Of a DNA stretch of 64,000 nucleotides, positions 35,773-43,461 are shown in pieces. The stretch's first letter is position 1. The number at the start of each line of letters is the position of its first letter. Position numbers and translations under genes: made by a program. The notes under the pieces are model-generated. The model saw only the letters and a program-made list of their open reading frames with translations. It ran no database searches and was not told the DNA's origin. This DNA is from UKL13-3 sp964392775 (lineage in GTDB: Bacteria; Bacteroidota; Bacteroidia; UKL13-3). Where the stretch lies: the NCBI GenBank assembly GCA_964392775.1, contig CAYMRD010000015.1, positions 1 to 64,000 on the forward strand. The letters are read 5' to 3'.

Positions 35773-37107
35773 ATGCAGCATATTCTCGTTTTGGGTGCCG
35801 GACTATCATCCTCCTATCTCATCAGGTTTCTTTTAAACAAAGCTCCCGGATATTCGTTTGAGATAACCGTGGCCGATGCAGACTCAGAAATGGCCTCACG
35901 CAAAATTGGGAATGCAACTCATGGAACCGCTATCGGTTTGGATGTATCAGATGGTGATAAACTCAGCAAGCTTATTTCTAAACACGATATTGTCATCTCA
36001 TTGCTACCTCCAACCCTGCATCCTTTGGTTGCGCGGTTTTGCATCACTCACCGTAAACACCTTATCACCGCCTCCTATGTTTCACCCGAAATGCAGGCGC
36101 TGCACCACGATGCTGAACAGGCAGGTGTTTTATTGTTAAATGAATGTGGATTGGACCCGGGTATCGACCATCTCTCTGCGATGAAAATCATTCACAACAT
36201 TCAACAAAAAGGCGGAATCATTACTTCCTTCAAATCTTTTTGCGGAGGTTTGGTGGCTCCGGAGTATGACGACAATCCCTGGAATTATAAATTTACATGG
36301 AACCCCAGAAATGTTGTTTTGGCCGGACAAGCCCCTGCGAAGTACCGTTACAACGGACAACTTAAATTCATCACCCCTCAACATATTTTTGAACAAACCG
36401 AACGGGTTGAGATTACCGGACTTGGAAATTATGAATCGTATGCCAACCGAGATTCGTTAGGTTATATCGAACCTTACGGAATTGAATCGGCACATACTGT
36501 TTTAAGAGGAACCTTGCGCAAAGAAGGCTATTGCAAGGCATGGAATCAGTTGGTCAGACTTGGATTAACAGACGACTCATTTGTGATTGAACATGCGAAT
36601 AAGCATTCGTACCGACAATGGCTGAATGCTTTTGTGCCGGGTGATGATATCAAACAATTAGAAGAGCGTACCGCTCAACTTTTGGGATGCTCTCCATCAA
36701 GTGAATACTTTCAAAAAATATCCTGGCTTGGATTGTTCAGTGATGAAATCATTCCGCTTGAAAAAGCAACTCCTGCTCAGATTTTACAAAATCTGTTAGA
36801 ACGTAAGTGGAAACTCAAGGCAGGCGAACTCGATATGATTGTGATGAAACATATCATCCATTATACCCTTGAAGGAAATTCATACGAAGTATCAAGCGAA
36901 TTGATTGTAAAAGGAGAAGACGAGGTGTACACTGCCATGGCAAAAACAGTTGGATTGCCGATGGCTTTGGCAGTTCTTCATATCCTGAAAGGTTCTGTCA
37001 ACTTAAAAGGCGTTCATATTCCAATCAAACCCGAAATTTACGAACCCATTTTACATGAACTCCAACAGCTCAATATTACCTTTACCGAAACGACCCATGC
37101 GATTTGA
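35773..37107 (+). CDS. Saccharopine dehydrogenase-like oxidoreductase
   Basis: A 444-residue NAD(P)-dependent enzyme of the Lys9/saccharopine reductase type. It has an N-terminal Rossmann motif 'LVLGAGLSSSYL' (5-16), 'DIVISLLPPTLHPLVA', and the saccharopine-dehydrogenase C-terminal region with 'NECGLDPGIDHLSAM' and 'SFCGGLVAPEYDDNPWNYKFTWNPRNVV', close to the glutamate-forming enzymes. In Bacteroidota such genes are generally ascribed to lysine breakdown via saccharopine; here no lysine-ketoglutarate reductase gene is adjacent, so the role is inferred. The next gene overlaps its end by 11 bases. Confidence 0.88.
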   Translation: MQHILVLGAGLSSSYLIRFLLNKAPGYSFEITVADADSEMASRKIGNATHGTAIGLDVSDGDKLSKLISKHDIVISLLPPTLHPLVARFCITHRKHLITASYVSPEMQALHHDAEQAGVLLLNECGLDPGIDHLSAMKIIHNIQQKGGIITSFKSFCGGLVAPEYDDNPWNYKFTWNPRNVVLAGQAPAKYRYNGQLKFITPQHIFEQTERVEITGLGNYESYANRDSLGYIEPYGIESAHTVLRGTLRKEGYCKAWNQLVRLGLTDDSFVIEHANKHSYRQWLNAFVPGDDIKQLEERTAQLLGCSPSSEYFQKISWLGLFSDEIIPLEKATPAQILQNLLERKWKLKAGELDMIVMKHIIHYTLEGNSYEVSSELIVKGEDEVYTAMAKTVGLPMALAVLHILKGSVNLKGVHIPIKPEIYEPILHELQQLNITFTETTHAI

Positions 37108-38614
37108 CCGTTACCTTCCAGCGGGCTTATTTACTGTTGCATTTTTGGGCTTACTGCCCTTTTTTTGGCCCAAGGTTGATTGTGACATGATTTCCTATAT
37201 CACCATGAGTAAACATATTACTCATGGTGATTTCTTTCAATCTGTTAATTCCTACTGGTCGCCTTTATTAAGCTGGATGCTGGTTCCTTTTATATTAACC
37301 GGCATCAATCCCATTCTTGCATTTAAACTCCTCAACCTGATTGCCGGTGTACTTATTTTAATTCAACTGTATGATCTATCGGCTTCATACCTTAAAGTAA
37401 GATGGCAACAGCTTATTCTTCCCTTGTTCAGTATTCACCATCTTTTATACCATAGTTTAAACAGTCCCACTCCCGATATTATCGCCTTTGCATGCTGGCT
37501 TTTATTTTTTAACCAATTGAGAATATTAGTTGAGCAGTCTACCTTTAACTGGAAACGAAGCATTCTTACAGGTACTCTAGGAGCAATCTCTTATTTAGCC
37601 AAATACTATAACTTTTATGCCTCAATTCTTTTCCTGGGGTTTGCTGTTGTTTATGTGTTATTAAGCGACAATCGAAAATACCTCGTGAATATTTTGTTAA
37701 CGGGCCTAGTATTTTGCATCCTAAGTTCCATTTGGTTGCTTGTATTGTACAACAAGTTTCACGAATTCACACCTACTTCTGCATCAGCATACAATATGAG
37801 CCTGCTCCGTCCGGGAGGTACCTTTCACCCCATGCAGGTGGGCGATTCGATTCTTCCAATTGATTACACCCAATTTACGGTTAGCTCATGGGAATACCCT
37901 CCGGTTTATTCCATTACAAAATGGAGTCCGTTTGCGAGTTTGGAAGACTTGAAGTTACATCTCCTGATTCGTATTAAAACCAATATTTTGCACCTGCGAA
38001 ACAAGCATGCTGCCGAGTTCTTTTGTTTGATTCTGGCTTGTTTGGCAACCCTTGTGATTCGAAAAAAGTATGAGCGGAAAGAGTGGTTTTTACTTGTCTC
38101 TGTTTTCCTTTATGCTATTGGATACATGTGGGTTATTGTGCTCAACAGGTATATTTTATTTAGTATATGTCTGGCCACTTTGTGGATGATGCTCACTGCC
38201 TCCAAACTGGAAGGACGTAAATACATACTGGCTGTTTGTATCCTTCTGATAACAGGACTTCGAACCAATTATACCACCTTCCGGCAAACACTCTCCAAGG
38301 CTAAGGAGGATTCCGGATTCGACTACCTGAATTTTTTCACCGAAGCAAATCAACAACACACTGTTTTGCATCAGCGTATCCTTTGCAGTCAAACCACCTG
38401 GCGTCCGGCTGTAATCTATTCTTATTATACCGAATCCTTGTTGTTTGATGTTTTAAAACCCGAGCTGCTCCAATCAAATCTTCCTACTATCAACACTTTG
38501 GGTATCGACTATTATTTATGTGAGAGGAATGAAGTTCCTGAATGGCTAAAAGATAAGGTTGTCTTTAAAAGAAAATGGAGTTTGGGAGAATGGAATTTGA
38601 TTAAACTTCGTTGA
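37097..38614 (+). CDS. Polytopic membrane protein, GT-C glycosyltransferase-like
   Basis: A 505-residue protein with about ten to twelve membrane segments. After the first segment comes 'PKVDCDMISYITMSKHI', with acidic residues where GT-C enzymes bind the polyprenyl-phosphate sugar. 'GAISYLAKYYNFYA' is a typical 'yLaKYt' signature of PMT/ArnT-like proteins. It ends with a roughly 100-residue periplasmic domain. The start at 37097 (MRFDRYLP) overlaps the saccharopine-dehydrogenase-like gene by 11 bases, so they are co-transcribed. Its last 14 bases overlap the end of trmN6 on the other strand. The sugar and acceptor are unknown. Confidence 0.75.
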   Translation: MRFDRYLPAGLFTVAFLGLLPFFWPKVDCDMISYITMSKHITHGDFFQSVNSYWSPLLSWMLVPFILTGINPILAFKLLNLIAGVLILIQLYDLSASYLKVRWQQLILPLFSIHHLLYHSLNSPTPDIIAFACWLLFFNQLRILVEQSTFNWKRSILTGTLGAISYLAKYYNFYASILFLGFAVVYVLLSDNRKYLVNILLTGLVFCILSSIWLLVLYNKFHEFTPTSASAYNMSLLRPGGTFHPMQVGDSILPIDYTQFTVSSWEYPPVYSITKWSPFASLEDLKLHLLIRIKTNILHLRNKHAAEFFCLILACLATLVIRKKYERKEWFLLVSVFLYAIGYMWVIVLNRYILFSICLATLWMMLTASKLEGRKYILAVCILLITGLRTNYTTFRQTLSKAKEDSGFDYLNFFTEANQQHTVLHQRILCSQTTWRPAVIYSYYTESLLFDVLKPELLQSNLPTINTLGIDYYLCERNEVPEWLKDKVVFKRKWSLGEWNLIKLR

Positions 38615-39341
38615 TATCCCGACCGGTCCACAATAAGAAATCGCGGGTAGCCTGATAATAGGATTCGGTATAGCTTCCATTCGTTTCATAAATACAAAAC
38701 GACTGTACTCCAACATCATTTACACCCAACTTCCCAAACCCAAGAATAACGCGGTTATACGGCTTGCTTTGTTTTGGATAAATATGAATCAGATGCAAGA
38801 GGAATAATCCGGCCTTGTCAATTTCAGACCTGAACAATTCGGCTTCCTGTGCCGGCAAAATCACCCAGCAAATTCCTTGTGGGCTCAGCAATATATTTAC
38901 TCCATTCAGAAAATCAGCAAAGCTTAATTCGGATTGATGCCTTGCCGTTTTGCGTTGTACATCATCAATAGGTGTATTGGCTTCGGCAATATAGTATGGA
39001 GGATTGCTTACGATTAAATCATACTGCTCACCGGTGTTTGCATAAAACTGCTGAAACGGTACCGCATGAATAAACAAGCGTTCGCGCCAACTACAGCCGG
39101 CCATGTTTAAAGCAGCTTCCTGCGCTGCGGGACCGTCAATTTCAACAGCATCAATCCGGGCCTCCGCAAACCGTTGTGCCATCATAATGGCCAGCAATCC
39201 ACTACCGGTGCCAACATCCAGAATATGCTCAACTTTTTGACCGGCTGATAACAAACTACCCAACAATACCGAGTCGGTGCCCACCTTCATGGCAGCCTGC
39301 TGATGCCGGATGACAAATTGTTTGAACTGAAAAACCGACAT
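38601..39341 (-). CDS. trmN6: tRNA1(Val) (adenine-37-N6)-methyltransferase
   Basis: A 246-residue Rossmann methyltransferase of the YfiC/TrmN6 type. 'FVIRHQQAAMKVGTDSVLLGSL' is the family N-terminus, 'DVGTGSGLLA' (42-51) binds SAM, and 'NPPYY' (113-117) marks amino methylation of adenine. Specificity for A37 of tRNA-Val is taken from the family. It is the last gene of a minus-strand cluster and its end overlaps the convergent GT-C-like gene by 14 bases. Confidence 0.9.
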   Translation of the reverse strand: MSVFQFKQFVIRHQQAAMKVGTDSVLLGSLLSAGQKVEHILDVGTGSGLLAIMMAQRFAEARIDAVEIDGPAAQEAALNMAGCSWRERLFIHAVPFQQFYANTGEQYDLIVSNPPYYIAEANTPIDDVQRKTARHQSELSFADFLNGVNILLSPQGICWVILPAQEAELFRSEIDKAGLFLLHLIHIYPKQSKPYNRVILGFGKLGVNDVGVQSFCIYETNGSYTESYYQATRDFLLWTGRDINEV

Positions 39342-39367
39342 GGTTGTGGTTTGAGAAATGAGTTGGA

Positions 39368-40063
39368 TTAATGGGTATTGGGAAGATCGCTCTCAATCAC
39401 ACCATCGCGCAAACGGACGATACGTTTGGCTCTGCGGGCAATATCTTCTTCGTGGGTTACCACAATAACGGTATTCCCTTTCTGGTGAATATTTTCAATC
39501 AGCTCCATAATTTCATACGAAGTTTTTGAATCCAGATTACCTGTTGGCTCATCAGCCAGAATAATGGAAGGATTGTTAACCAACGCCCGGGCAATGGCCA
39601 CACGCTGACGTTGCCCACCCGAAAGCTCATTGGGCTTATGTTCCATCCTGTCGGCAAGGCCAACATCTGTTAGTGATTTTTCGGCACGTTCGGTTCTGTC
39701 CTTTTTGCTGTATCCGGCATACACCAATGGCAGAGCCACATTGTCGAGCGAAGTGTTCCGGGCAAGCAGGTTGAAGGTTTGAAACACAAAACCGATTTCT
39801 TTATTGCGAATTTCGGCAAGCTCATTATCGGAGAGATTGCTCACATCATGTCCGTTCAGTACATACTTACCTCCTGTAGGTGTGTCCAAACATCCCAAAA
39901 TATTCATGAGCGTAGATTTACCCGAACCTGATGGTCCCATAAAAGCAACATACTCGCCACGGTTAATGGTCAAATCAACTCCGCGAAGGGCAAACACATC
40001 TGTATCCCCGATTTTAAAATGGCGGGTGATGTTTTTGAGTTGGATAACGGCTTCGTTGTTCAT
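39368..40063 (-). CDS. ABC transporter ATP-binding protein (LolD/MacB type)
   Basis: A 231-residue ATPase with Walker A 'GPSGSGKST' (43-51), Q-loop 'FVFQTFNLLARNT', signature 'LSGGQRQRVAIARAL', Walker B 'IILADEPTGNLD' and H-loop 'VVTHE'. The sequence belongs to the MacB/LolD/FtsE group, which work with a FtsX/MacB-type permease. No permease gene is adjacent, so the partner lies elsewhere. It starts 11 bases after the four-helix-bundle gene. Confidence 0.92.
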   Translation of the reverse strand: MNNEAVIQLKNITRHFKIGDTDVFALRGVDLTINRGEYVAFMGPSGSGKSTLMNILGCLDTPTGGKYVLNGHDVSNLSDNELAEIRNKEIGFVFQTFNLLARNTSLDNVALPLVYAGYSKKDRTERAEKSLTDVGLADRMEHKPNELSGGQRQRVAIARALVNNPSIILADEPTGNLDSKTSYEIMELIENIHQKGNTVIVVTHEEDIARRAKRIVRLRDGVIESDLPNTH

Positions 40064-40074
40064 GTTTTCGGTTT

Positions 40075-40479
40075 TCAGTTTGTTGTTCTGTTCTTAAATT
40101 TTGAGCCTTTGTGTTCTGATGTATTTAAGTACTGAATAAATCGGCCAAGTTTGTTTCCTGTTTGATCTGCCAAATTATACAGATAGTTGAATTGTTCCTG
40201 ATCAATATGTTTTCGATCCAATGCCCGGTACAACTGCGATTTGGTTTCACTCAACGAGCCGGAAGCAATTCCCAAAAAGTTAAGAAACTCGTTCCGACCT
40301 CCTCTTCCAAATCCTTCTGCAATATTATCCATCACTGAACCAGAAGCCGCATTGATTTGATTCTTCAACTCAAAATCTCTGGCAAATGTTCCCATACTTG
40401 CTGCCTTGTAAATATCATTAGATAATTGTCGAGCCAATTGCCAAGCCTCAATATCTTCAAACCGATTTATCGTTGCCAT
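40075..40479 (-). CDS. Four-helix-bundle (23S rRNA intervening-sequence type) protein
   Basis: At 134 residues it matches the small family named after ORFs in 23S rRNA intervening sequences: 'RFEDIEAWQLARQLSNDIY', 'FELKNQINAASGSVMDNIAEGFGRGGRNEFLNFLGIASGSLSETKSQL'. Members form pentameric four-helix bundles, and their function is unknown. Here it is not near rRNA but stands between gatC and the ABC ATPase, 11 bases before the latter and 72 bases after the former, in the same orientation. Confidence 0.9.
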   Translation of the reverse strand: MATINRFEDIEAWQLARQLSNDIYKAASMGTFARDFELKNQINAASGSVMDNIAEGFGRGGRNEFLNFLGIASGSLSETKSQLYRALDRKHIDQEQFNYLYNLADQTGNKLGRFIQYLNTSEHKGSKFKNRTTN

Positions 40480-40551
40480 ATTTGTAAGATAAAAGTCTGT
40501 TCATAACGATATCAACTCCTAAACAGCAAACTACAAACCGTAAACTGTCTT

Positions 40552-40842
40552 CTACTTATCAATAAACTTCGGAACTCTGAAATAGTCCGAATCTTTTGAA
40601 GGTGCATTGCTTAAAGCCTCCTCATGACTCAATTCTTGTTTCACCACATCTTCACGCAACACATTCACCGCATCGCTCATAAAAATGAGGGGTTCTACAT
40701 TGGTCGTATCAACCTTGTTCAGCTCCTCAAAAAACGCAGTAATCTGAACCAAATCCGTTTTGATTTTTTCCTTTTCGTCACCGTTAAACTCCAGCTTCGC
40801 TAAGTCGGCAAGCTTATCAATCATCTCATTCGAAATATCCAT
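40552..40842 (-). CDS. gatC: Aspartyl/glutamyl-tRNA amidotransferase subunit C
   Basis: The 96-residue GatC subunit stabilises GatA in the GatCAB complex that converts misacylated Glu-tRNA(Gln) or Asp-tRNA(Asn). Family features are 'IDKLADLAKLEF', 'FFEELNKVDTTNVEP', 'LREDVV' and the end 'DYFRVPKFID'. Its first 17 bases overlap the end of the plsC-like gene, implying translational coupling. gatA and gatB are not in the window. Confidence 0.95.
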   Translation of the reverse strand: MDISNEMIDKLADLAKLEFNGDEKEKIKTDLVQITAFFEELNKVDTTNVEPLIFMSDAVNVLREDVVKQELSHEEALSNAPSKDSDYFRVPKFIDK

Positions 40843-41575
40843 ACTCTGCTAATTTTTGTTCAATAATATTAAAAACTTTTTGCTTCAACTCATCCACATC
40901 ATCCAGTGTCATTCCTTCGGTTGAAATTGGAGTATGTACATACTGCAAGATGCGTGCAGGACGAAAACGAAGCTTTCCCTTATCGGGCAGTGCAATCCAG
41001 TTGCCAATAATCGTTACCGGCAAAACCGGGCGTTGGGTTTCAATGGCCAGCCTGAAAGCGCCTTCCTTAAAACGGCCCATCTTAGGAACAGAAAGCGGAA
41101 TAGTCCCTTCGGGGAAAACCACAATGCTTCGCTGCTCATTCAACAGCTGACTTTTAGCCTGGTGAAAAGCCCAAACCGAGTGCCGTATATTTTTCCGGTC
41201 AACTGCAATATCAATGGTTCTGAAAAAAATACCGAATACCGGAATTTTAGCCAGTTCAATCTTGGCCATAAAATTGATAAACATCGGCAGCTTTACTGCC
41301 AGAGTCGGAATATCGAGGTACGAAGTATGGTTAGGCGTTACAACATACGCCTCATTCCAATCCACCGGAACTTCCTCTATCTGCTTCACCAATAACCCTC
41401 CCGATAAAAACAACCATCTTCCCCATATTTTACGGGTCACATGTCCCGCTCCATACCATTTTTTATTGCTCAGAAAAAGAACAAAAAACGGGTACAATGT
41501 AACAAACCCAATAAAGGCTGAGATGGCGAAATAAATCGCAAACACTATTTTAAAGAAGTTCTTAACTGCTAACAT
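40826..41575 (-). CDS. plsC: 1-acyl-sn-glycerol-3-phosphate acyltransferase
   Basis: A 249-residue membrane-bound LPLAT enzyme that acylates lysophosphatidic acid to phosphatidic acid. N-terminal hydrophobic segment (about 10-35), catalytic HX4D 'NHTSYLD' (His83, Asp88), 'FFRTIDIAVDR' and the glycerol-phosphate-binding 'FPEGT' (154-158). The start at 41575 (MLAVKNFF) is preferred over 41629, whose 18 extra residues are polar and would sit next to the pyrE stop. It overlaps gatC by 17 bases. Confidence 0.93.
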   Translation of the reverse strand: MLAVKNFFKIVFAIYFAISAFIGFVTLYPFFVLFLSNKKWYGAGHVTRKIWGRWLFLSGGLLVKQIEEVPVDWNEAYVVTPNHTSYLDIPTLAVKLPMFINFMAKIELAKIPVFGIFFRTIDIAVDRKNIRHSVWAFHQAKSQLLNEQRSIVVFPEGTIPLSVPKMGRFKEGAFRLAIETQRPVLPVTIIGNWIALPDKGKLRFRPARILQYVHTPISTEGMTLDDVDELKQKVFNIIEQKLAEYGYFE

Positions 41576-41595
41576 CTGTTGTTGTGGCTTATGTC

Positions 41596-42237
41596 TTATT
41601 GTCCCCAGGTTGACGGAGACTTGCGCCACTCATTCAATACAGCAACCTGCTCTGGTTTTACAATTCCCTTTTGGGCGGCCACATCTATTAAAGTATTATA
41701 GTTGCTCAATGAAAAATAGTTACAACCTTCATTGGCAAACACATCGGTTGCAATATCAAATCCATAGGTGAAGATGGATACCATGCCCAATACTTCACAT
41801 CCGTATTCTTTTAAATTTTGAACGGCCTGCAAGCTGCTTTTACCGGTTGATACAAGGTCTTCAACCACCACAATTTTTTGTCCGGGACGAATATCACCCT
41901 CCACCTGTTTACCCATTCCGTGTTTTTTAGCTTCGGAGCGGATATACCCAAAAGGCAGGTTCAACTCATCAGCTACCAAAGCTCCCGGAGCGATACCGGC
42001 AGTGGCAACACCCACAATCGCTTCGGCACCCGGAAACTTCTCCATTACGAGTTTTCCAAGCTGTTGTTTGATAAAAGTACGGGCTTCGGGAAATGAAAGC
42101 GACAAGCGGTTATCGCTGTATATAGGCGACTTCCAGCCTGATGTCCATGTAAAAGGAGCATCCGGGCTGAGCTTGATGGCGTTTATTTCTAATAAATATT
42201 CTGCTATCTTAGCGGCTGTAATATCAAATTGTTGCAT
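41596..42237 (-). CDS. pyrE: Orotate phosphoribosyltransferase
   Basis: It forms orotidine 5'-phosphate from orotate and PRPP in pyrimidine synthesis. The 213-residue enzyme has 'PFTWTSGWKSPIYSDNR' (orotate site), 'YIRSEAKKHGMGK' (flexible catalytic loop) and the PRPP motif 'VVVEDLVSTGKSS'. The ATG at 42237 matches the family start; the longer frame runs into the divergent Nudix gene. The two start codons are only seven bases apart, so each promoter must lie inside the other gene or be very compact. Confidence 0.96.
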   Translation of the reverse strand: MQQFDITAAKIAEYLLEINAIKLSPDAPFTWTSGWKSPIYSDNRLSLSFPEARTFIKQQLGKLVMEKFPGAEAIVGVATAGIAPGALVADELNLPFGYIRSEAKKHGMGKQVEGDIRPGQKIVVVEDLVSTGKSSLQAVQNLKEYGCEVLGMVSIFTYGFDIATDVFANEGCNYFSLSNYNTLIDVAAQKGIVKPEQVAVLNEWRKSPSTWGQ

Positions 42238-42244
42238 CCGGCAA

Positions 42245-42847
42245 ATGTATAAAATTTTCATCAACGAGAAGCCATTCGTGCTGGCGGCCCCCTCCGACAA
42301 TGTTGAAGCATATACTCAATGCAAGCGGGTGGAGCACAATCCCCTGCGTGTAGCCGAGTATATCAAGGAGTGTGAAACCCTTAAATCAAAGGGAATTCTG
42401 ATGATTACAGACGATCTGGAATTTGCCTTCAAAGATTTTTATACTCATTTTGTTCCCATTGAAGCGGCCGGAGGTTTGGTATTTAATGAGCAAAACGAAG
42501 TCCTTTTAATTAAACGTCTGGGTAAATGGGATTTGCCCAAAGGCAAAATTGATGGAGATGAGAGTGATGAAGAAGCCGCCATACGTGAAGTGGAAGAAGA
42601 ATGTGGAATTGGCTCTTTGAGTATTACCTCACCACTGCCTTCTACATACCATTGCTACAAACAGCATAATCACCGTTTTCTAAAAACAACCTACTGGTTT
42701 AAGATGAGCACAACCGATACCAAACCGCTGGTGCCGCAAAAAGAAGAACATATTACCGAGGCCCGCTGGGAAAACTGGGAAAATCTGAACCCGCTTACAT
42801 TGGATTCCTACGCATCCATTCAGGATTTGCTGATGCAGGCCAAATAA
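42245..42847 (+). CDS. Nudix hydrolase
   Basis: A 200-residue protein with a complete Nudix box GX5EX7REVEEECGI at 100-122 (Glu118 and Glu119 bind metal), inside 'WDLPKGKIDGDESDEEAAIREVEEECGI'. An N-terminal domain of about 70 residues is of unknown role. Nudix enzymes cleave nucleoside diphosphates linked to another moiety; the substrate cannot be told. The start at 42245 is the only one outside pyrE. Next to pyrE, a nucleotide clean-up role is plausible but unproven. Confidence 0.9.
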   Translation: MYKIFINEKPFVLAAPSDNVEAYTQCKRVEHNPLRVAEYIKECETLKSKGILMITDDLEFAFKDFYTHFVPIEAAGGLVFNEQNEVLLIKRLGKWDLPKGKIDGDESDEEAAIREVEEECGIGSLSITSPLPSTYHCYKQHNHRFLKTTYWFKMSTTDTKPLVPQKEEHITEARWENWENLNPLTLDSYASIQDLLMQAK

Positions 42848-42865
42848 AATATTAAATCTGTTTGC

Positions 42866-42913
42866 TTAACCGCAGCGATCACAACGATTTACGCTGCGAA
42901 ACGCTGTGGTTAA
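42866..42913. repeat. Inverted repeat downstream of the Nudix gene, possible terminator
   Basis: TTAACCGCAGCG (42866-42877) pairs with CGCTGTGGTTAA (42902-42913) with one G-T pair, and the loop contains a further GCAGCG/CGCTGC pairing option. It lies 19 bases after the Nudix stop. Confidence 0.6.
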
Positions 42914-43011
42914 AATATTGTTGAGACTGATTGTCATTTAAAAAATTGCAGGCCAATATTTTAATTTCCGGTTTTTTTCTCTGTCCAAAATGCCTTATTT
43001 TGTAACACATT

Positions 43012-43386
43012 TTGAATCGCATCATCTCCATATTGCTAATTATTGCATTGAGTTTTCAGTTTTCGGTGAAAGTCGGGATTATGGGATATTATCTGGCCAA
43101 TAAGGAGTATATCGCAAAGGTGCTTTGTATCAACCGCGATAAACCTGAACTGAAATGTGACGGTAAGTGTCAGCTCAAAGAACAGCTTGAAAAACAAGAC
43201 CGGCAGGAACAAAAACTACCGGTAAGTTTGAAAGAACTGCCGGAAACAGCCCTGTTTCTGACATCATCTCTTGACCTGTCTGCCAATATGATTGTTCACC
43301 CTCTTTGTATCACATTCCCTCCATACTCATTTGTATTAACCGATGAGCTTTCCCGCTCTGTATTTCATCCTCCACAAATTGTTTAA
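43012..43386 (+). CDS. Small exported protein with CX8-10CDGKC-type cysteine motif
   Basis: A 124-residue protein starting at TTG, with one N-terminal hydrophobic segment ('ISILLIIALSFQFSVKVGIMGYYL') followed by 'NKEYIAKVLCINRDKPELKCDGKCQLKEQLEKQ'. This block (an LCxNxxxPxLxCxGKCxL pattern) recurs in small Bacteroidota proteins of unknown function; three closely spaced Cys could bind a metal. The C-terminal third is hydrophobic and Pro-rich. It lies 75 bases before the propeller/BACON T9SS gene. Confidence 0.65.
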   Translation: MNRIISILLIIALSFQFSVKVGIMGYYLANKEYIAKVLCINRDKPELKCDGKCQLKEQLEKQDRQEQKLPVSLKELPETALFLTSSLDLSANMIVHPLCITFPPYSFVLTDELSRSVFHPPQIV

Positions 43387-43461
43387 ATAGTCAATTCAGT
43401 CAGTCAATTCTCTTTGGGGAATTTACCTTTCTCTATTTTTTTCAATTATTATTTTTTCAGG

